From a virus: 64,000 bases of DNA. This document shows positions 60,403 to 64,000 of the stretch, one piece after another (the first letter of the stretch is position 1; the number at the start of each line of letters is the position of its first letter). A program made the translations under genes and the position numbers. The stretch covers positions 34,586 through 98,585 of the IMG/VR virus record IMGVR_UViG_3300033149_005152; one strand, given 5' to 3'. The notes beneath the pieces were generated by a model. It was not told the origin of the DNA, ran no database searches, and saw nothing but the letters and a program-made list of their open reading frames with translations.

Positions 60403-61151
60403 TATTTTCTCCCTTTAGACCATTTTCTTTGTCTTATTTTTCTAATAACTCTATCTAATTGTTTTTCTTTATATGTTATCCAATGATCATACTCTTTAGC
60501 TGCTTCTTTTGATACATTTTTCATAATTGGATGTTTTGAAAAAGGAATTACCTTCATTATCACATTTTCTTCAAGTTCACGTGGAACCTTTCCCTTTATT
60601 CTTGCCAAAACCTCATAATATTTTTGAGAAGTAGGCCAATTTCCATCTCTACATATAAACCTATTTACAACTCTTTTACGAGGATCAACAATATCCATAA
60701 TTTTTTCTTTATAATTTCTAGCAAGATAAACATCTGCGGTACTTGGTAATGCTATTCCCGAAGGATGATTGTGAATGTTATAACCTACACCAAGTTTTCT
60801 ACGCATTACTTCTAACGGCCTAAATCTTTTATCAAACTGGTCAAAATGTACGTTCTCTTTTCCTCCTACCACCCATTCTCGCTTAGGTTTAGCTCCTTTA
60901 CCTCTTTTTCTTAATGAAAAAGAAACTTCTCTTTTCTTACTTGCCAATGCTACAGGCATACCACCATATTTTTTACGTATTTTTCGCCGGATAAATTCAT
61001 CGGAAGTTAATTCAGTTTCTCCCAAAGCATAAATTTCATCCATTAACGTAGATAAAGTCTGTTTTTTCTTCCTTTTCGCTCTTTTATATCTCCTACTTTT
61101 ACCTAAAACGCCACGAAGTCTAAGCAGAGCAGCATATTTTTTCTTAGCCAA
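60402..61151 (-). CDS. JAMM-type metalloprotease-like protein
   Basis: 249 residues from TTG 61151 with AAGGAGGAG. MAKKKYAALLRLRGVLGKSRRYKRAKRKKK is a tag-like basic start. Then GYNIHNHPSGIALPSTADVYLARNY gives a perfect JAMM core (H-x-H-x7-S-x2-D), with Glu residues earlier (EIYALGETE). C-terminal DPRKRVVNRFICRDGNWPTSQKY is shared with the degenerate paralogue at 57729. In lambda gpK JAMM precedes NlpC; here it is a separate gene. May cleave a tail or ubiquitin-like partner (inference). Confidence 0.74.
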   Translation of the reverse strand: MAKKKYAALLRLRGVLGKSRRYKRAKRKKKQTLSTLMDEIYALGETELTSDEFIRRKIRKKYGGMPVALASKKREVSFSLRKRGKGAKPKREWVVGGKENVHFDQFDKRFRPLEVMRRKLGVGYNIHNHPSGIALPSTADVYLARNYKEKIMDIVDPRKRVVNRFICRDGNWPTSQKYYEVLARIKGKVPRELEENVIMKVIPFSKHPIMKNVSKEAAKEYDHWITYKEKQLDRVIRKIRQRKWSKGRK

Positions 61152-61183
61152 TCATTTTCTCCTCCTTTTACGCCGATAATTTA

Positions 61184-62878
61184 TTATTTTGCTACCATAT
61201 AACGATAAACTAATAATGGACTATTGGGAGAATAAACTTCAATCCATCCGTCCTTTATATTTAATCCTGAAAAATAATCCTGCACTTGACGAACTATCTG
61301 ATATTTTGAAGGCAAATACTTAATTACTGACTCTTCAGCTATTAAACTGCCATTATCACCATAAGCTTTAATTGAAATTTCAGCACCCTCTTTTCCAGGA
61401 TTAAAAATACTCATCATAGTTGTCCATCCAGATATAGACGTTAAATAGAAAATTGTCCAACGCTTTTTTGGTGTAAAAGATGGAAAAGCTACAGCATGAT
61501 CAACCACCGGAGAAGCACAAATAGACTCATCTCCACTAAGTTTAGCCTTTTCGCTTTTAACAATCATCCAACCTTCAGAATCTTCCTCAAAAAATTGATG
61601 AAGTTCATCAGAAAACTTCAAAACGTGTCCCATTGGATTAATAGAAATTGCAGGCCTATTAAGGACATAATTTTCTCCTTCGTTCATATAATATTCAACA
61701 CTCAAATCATCAACAACCGATACAGGACAAAGATTAACGATACTCAACACAGTCATCATTCCAGATGTTTTCGCTTTTTGAACGACATAAAAATAAAGGG
61801 GATCACCAGGCGAGCATAATACCTCATCGTCAAATGGCACACAAGGGGTCTCACCCTCTCCAGGACACATCGAAGCATCCACAAAGGTAACTTCACCCTT
61901 GTTCACCCTCACGTTACCGTAACACCACGAACGATAGCCGTCACGAGTATATTTTATTTCATAAAGTCCTGGAGAAATATTTAATGTATAATTTCCTGCT
62001 GAAATACGATTAAAAAAAGTTCCTGATTGTGTTATAATAATATGATTTCCTGGATTAACAACTACTTGAACACCAGCTAATCCCAACCCAGTGGAAGCAT
62101 CTATTACTCTACCACTAATAGTACCAACAGAATCGGGAGAAAACGTAACCTCGTTATAAATATCTTTTATATCATTTTCTGATAAATTTACCTTATAAAA
62201 CCTAATTTCATCCATCCAACAATTAACAGGGCATATTTCCATTTGCCCATAATGTGAACTGCATCCTATATAAATAGGTGTTGATGAACCATTATACCTA
62301 AAATAATTATAATTAACAGCTTTTAAAACACCATCAACATATATTTTTTTACCATCTTCACCCCAAGTACATGCTACATGATGCCAATCATTATCCCTAA
62401 AAATATCATCAATTTTAGTATATAAATTACAATCGTCATTAAATCCAGGAGGTTTAGTTTTAAAATTCAAATGTCCAGCTGGATTAGCAGAATTTCCTTG
62501 TTTTCCTCCGATCCAACTTAAATGAAAATTAGGATCGTTACCAATTGCAAAAAAATCATGACGCTCATCATCTTCCATAAAATCAAACAAGGGTTTTATC
62601 CAAGCAGTAAAAGTTCCTCTATCAGCAGTCCAAAAGCCAGAATTTACAAACTTTACTGAAGAACCATATGTAAAATCAGCAGCCCTCCCCAATCCTGGGA
62701 TACTATCAGCGTATGTAATTCCTTTTACAATAGGGGAATGATCACTAACTACATCTCTCATATCCCCCTCGCAAGGAAGATGTAAAGATGGAGTAACCGC
62801 ATTAGCATTAGAAATAAATAGGGGAAATCCTATTAAAATTCCAACCAATAAGAACAAATTAAAAATTTCCATTTTCAT
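61184..62878 (-). CDS. Secreted LamG plus carboxypeptidase-regulatory-like protein
   Basis: 564 residues. Signal peptide MKMEIFNLFLLVGILIGFPLFISNANA, cleavage likely after ANA. Residues about 35-245: LamG-type jelly roll (ADSIPGLGRAADF, GTFTAWIKPLF, DWHHVACTWGEDGKKIYVDGVLK, CWMDEIRFY). About 252-340: regulatory beta domain (GTISGRVIDASTGLGLAGVQVVVNPG...YEIKYTRDGYRSW). The rest is beta-rich. Together with the other LamG gene it suggests a secreted glycan-binding set. The 5' end is duplicated upstream (separate entries). Confidence 0.75.
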   Translation of the reverse strand: MKMEIFNLFLLVGILIGFPLFISNANAVTPSLHLPCEGDMRDVVSDHSPIVKGITYADSIPGLGRAADFTYGSSVKFVNSGFWTADRGTFTAWIKPLFDFMEDDERHDFFAIGNDPNFHLSWIGGKQGNSANPAGHLNFKTKPPGFNDDCNLYTKIDDIFRDNDWHHVACTWGEDGKKIYVDGVLKAVNYNYFRYNGSSTPIYIGCSSHYGQMEICPVNCWMDEIRFYKVNLSENDIKDIYNEVTFSPDSVGTISGRVIDASTGLGLAGVQVVVNPGNHIIITQSGTFFNRISAGNYTLNISPGLYEIKYTRDGYRSWCYGNVRVNKGEVTFVDASMCPGEGETPCVPFDDEVLCSPGDPLYFYVVQKAKTSGMMTVLSIVNLCPVSVVDDLSVEYYMNEGENYVLNRPAISINPMGHVLKFSDELHQFFEEDSEGWMIVKSEKAKLSGDESICASPVVDHAVAFPSFTPKKRWTIFYLTSISGWTTMMSIFNPGKEGAEISIKAYGDNGSLIAEESVIKYLPSKYQIVRQVQDYFSGLNIKDGWIEVYSPNSPLLVYRYMVAK

Positions 62879-62880
62879 AT
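62803..62880 (-). repeat. Direct repeat copy A (5' end of the LamG gene)
   Basis: About 78 bases that nearly match 63709-63786. It encodes the start and signal peptide of the 564-residue protein. The two copies flank the kinase/phosphatase gene. Confidence 0.7.
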
Positions 62881-63689
62881 TAATCCCCCACTAATGCGTT
62901 TCTATCATCATAATAATAATGAGCAAATAATTTTCTGCACCTTATGCCACCAGTCCACACAGAATCATAATTTATATAATCATAAGGCACATTATTTTTG
63001 TACAACCATTCTGCCATTCTTCTTTCATCTTCCCCCTCTCTACAAGTCCAAATTATAATCCTTGTTAAATCATCTTCCCATAACTTTTTCATTTTATCAA
63101 CAACACTATTACGAATTTTCCCTATTTCTGGATATTCATTTTTACAAATAGTGCCATCAAAATCAAAAGCGTGTATTTTATAAGCTCCATTTTTAGGAGC
63201 TTCTATTATGTCATCAAAACCCTCATCTAATGTTGGAGACTCAAATTCATCAGCAAATTTATTATATATTTCTGCCCATTTTCTTTCAGTAATTCCTTTG
63301 GAATTTTTACTCCTCCTATGAAGACAAGTTATTATGTCGGAATTAAAAACAACTGCTATTTTTTTCCATTCTATATTGCTTTTACCCTCCCGCACATTTA
63401 TATAACAATTTATTAAACATATAAACCTTTTTCTTTTTGCTCGACTCATATTTGTTCTATCTATTATAATATCTCTATCTTGATTTAATAAACTATCTTC
63501 CAACAGAGTATCTTCAATACGATGATAAGTAGAACTTAATTCTGGATCATAACGAGTATAATCTCCCATGTGCATCATATCAGTTATGGCATCATTTGAA
63601 ATATAAATAGCACCCTTAAAAACCTTTCTTCTAGCCCAATAAGTTTTACCTGAACCTATATTACCTATTAATATATAAACATTTGGCAT
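62880..63689 (-). CDS. Polynucleotide kinase/3'-phosphatase (T4 Pnk-like)
   Basis: 269 residues. N-terminal kinase with P-loop GNIGSGKT (8-15) and the acceptor motif IIIDRTNMSRAKRKR; C-terminal HAD phosphatase with FDFDGTICKNEYPEIG (catalytic aspartates near 174), IIIWTCREG (motif II) and YYYDDRNALVGD (motif IV). The order matches T4 Pnk, which repairs broken RNA or DNA ends, notably tRNA cleaved by host defence nucleases. An RNA ligase is not seen here. Ribosome site GGAGG. The gene lies between two direct repeats. Confidence 0.9.
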   Translation of the reverse strand: MPNVYILIGNIGSGKTYWARRKVFKGAIYISNDAITDMMHMGDYTRYDPELSSTYHRIEDTLLEDSLLNQDRDIIIDRTNMSRAKRKRFICLINCYINVREGKSNIEWKKIAVVFNSDIITCLHRRSKNSKGITERKWAEIYNKFADEFESPTLDEGFDDIIEAPKNGAYKIHAFDFDGTICKNEYPEIGKIRNSVVDKMKKLWEDDLTRIIIWTCREGEDERRMAEWLYKNNVPYDYINYDSVWTGGIRCRKLFAHYYYDDRNALVGD

Positions 63690-63708
63690 TTAATCCTCCA
63701 CTGTATTA

Positions 63709-63786
63709 ACATTAAAAATAAATAAGGGAAATCCTATTAAAACCCCCCACCAATAAGAACAAATTAAAAATTTCCATTTTCATATT
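63709..63786 (-). pseudogene. Direct repeat copy B: duplicated signal-peptide fragment
   Basis: Same start MKMEIFNLFLLVG, but an extra base in the G run shifts the frame, so only 23 codons (ending NRISLIYF) are read. It follows AAGGAGAAGTAAT and lies upstream of the kinase gene. It records a duplication between this site and 62803-62880. Confidence 0.65.
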
Positions 63787-64000
63787 ACTTCTCCTTATCT
63801 TCAAATATACCTTCTAAATCATGGCATATTTCAAAATCCCCCTTTTCATAATGATCATAAATTGAACAACATCCGCATGTTCCCCTATTAGTATTCATAT
63901 GTCCTATTAAGATCATTTTTCCCTCATCTCTTATTATTGTACCTACAGTAAAATTCTTTTCTAAAAACTGAAAATGCTCAGTTTCTAGTTTACAATTACC
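63785..64000 (-). CDS. Partial hypothetical protein (5' end beyond the window)
   Basis: 71 residues visible, stop at 63785. Contains NTNRGTCGCCSIYDHYEKGDFEICHDLEGIF: a C-x-C-C cluster and a later Cys suggest a small metal-binding protein. No family recognised. The stop overlaps the start of repeat copy B. Confidence 0.6.
   Translation of the reverse strand, partial: GNCKLETEHFQFLEKNFTVGTIIRDEGKMILIGHMNTNRGTCGCCSIYDHYEKGDFEICHDLEGIFEDKEK

Noticed and set aside
1-64000. tRNA, rRNA, CRISPR arrays or insertion sequences
   Set aside because: Nothing with cloverleaf features, spaced repeats or transposase motifs was noticed on reading; short tRNAs could still be missed without a search tool.

Overview
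The window is an AT-rich (by eye about two-thirds A+T) segment of a large tailed-phage genome with long, lambda-like (siphovirus) tail genes. Every convincing gene lies on the minus strand, so transcription and gene order run from position 64000 down to 1. No rRNA, tRNA or CRISPR array was seen. Terminase, portal and capsid genes are absent and presumably lie beyond position 64000. The host cannot be named. Lipoprotein and Sec signal peptides, a bacterial SSB-type DDIPF tail on the phage ssDNA-binding protein, a RemA (DUF370) homologue and a Ycf46/Ycf35/DUF2997 gene set point to a bacterium, but not to a phylum.

Region A (64000 to about 53500) holds accessory and virion-associated genes: a T4 Pnk-like kinase/phosphatase, two secreted LamG-type proteins, JAMM-type and related basic proteins, a DUF1599-like protein, small structural-type proteins, a periplasmic-type protein and an HExxH lipoprotein. 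Region B (53500 to 48900) holds a GT4-methyltransferase-GT2 fusion interrupted by an HNH intein, and a calcineurin-like phosphoesterase. Region C (48900 to 26670) is the tail operon: tail terminator, major tail protein, G/GT chaperones with a -1 frameshift, tape measure, M-, L- and K-like tip proteins, an I-J-like fusion of 1979 aa, then fibre proteins. Small, extremely basic proteins with a similar amphipathic N-terminus are scattered through regions A and C, and many late genes start at TTG, GTG or even ATT.

Region D (26670 to 26285) is non-coding. It has a terminator-like hairpin, GTGGACAA iterons in very AT-rich DNA and a GC-elevated structured leader, making it a candidate replication origin and transcription boundary. 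Region E (26284 to 13816) holds about 35 short, tightly packed genes of early/accessory type. It includes a two-AT-hook zinc protein, a possible clamp-like protein, DUF3150, and a Ycf46 AAA+ ATPase with Ycf35 (DUF1257) and DUF2997 proteins. The ATPase is preceded by a near-consensus sigma70-type promoter and a 12-codon leader ORF. Region F (13815 to 13487) is a promoter region with one leftward and one rightward promoter.

Region G (13486 to 1) is the replication/recombination operon: an AT-hook protein with an acidic repeat, a UvsW-like DECH helicase, DnaB-like helicase, primase, a RemA-like regulator, a UDG-exonuclease-PolA fusion, a gp32-like SSB, RecA/UvsX and the SbcC/SbcD (gp46/gp47) nuclease. 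Together these make an almost self-sufficient recombination-dependent replisome. The least explained and most interesting parts are the Ycf46/Ycf35/DUF2997 module, the family of basic N-terminally tagged late proteins, the intein at a glycosyltransferase motif, and the RemA-like gene inside the replisome operon.
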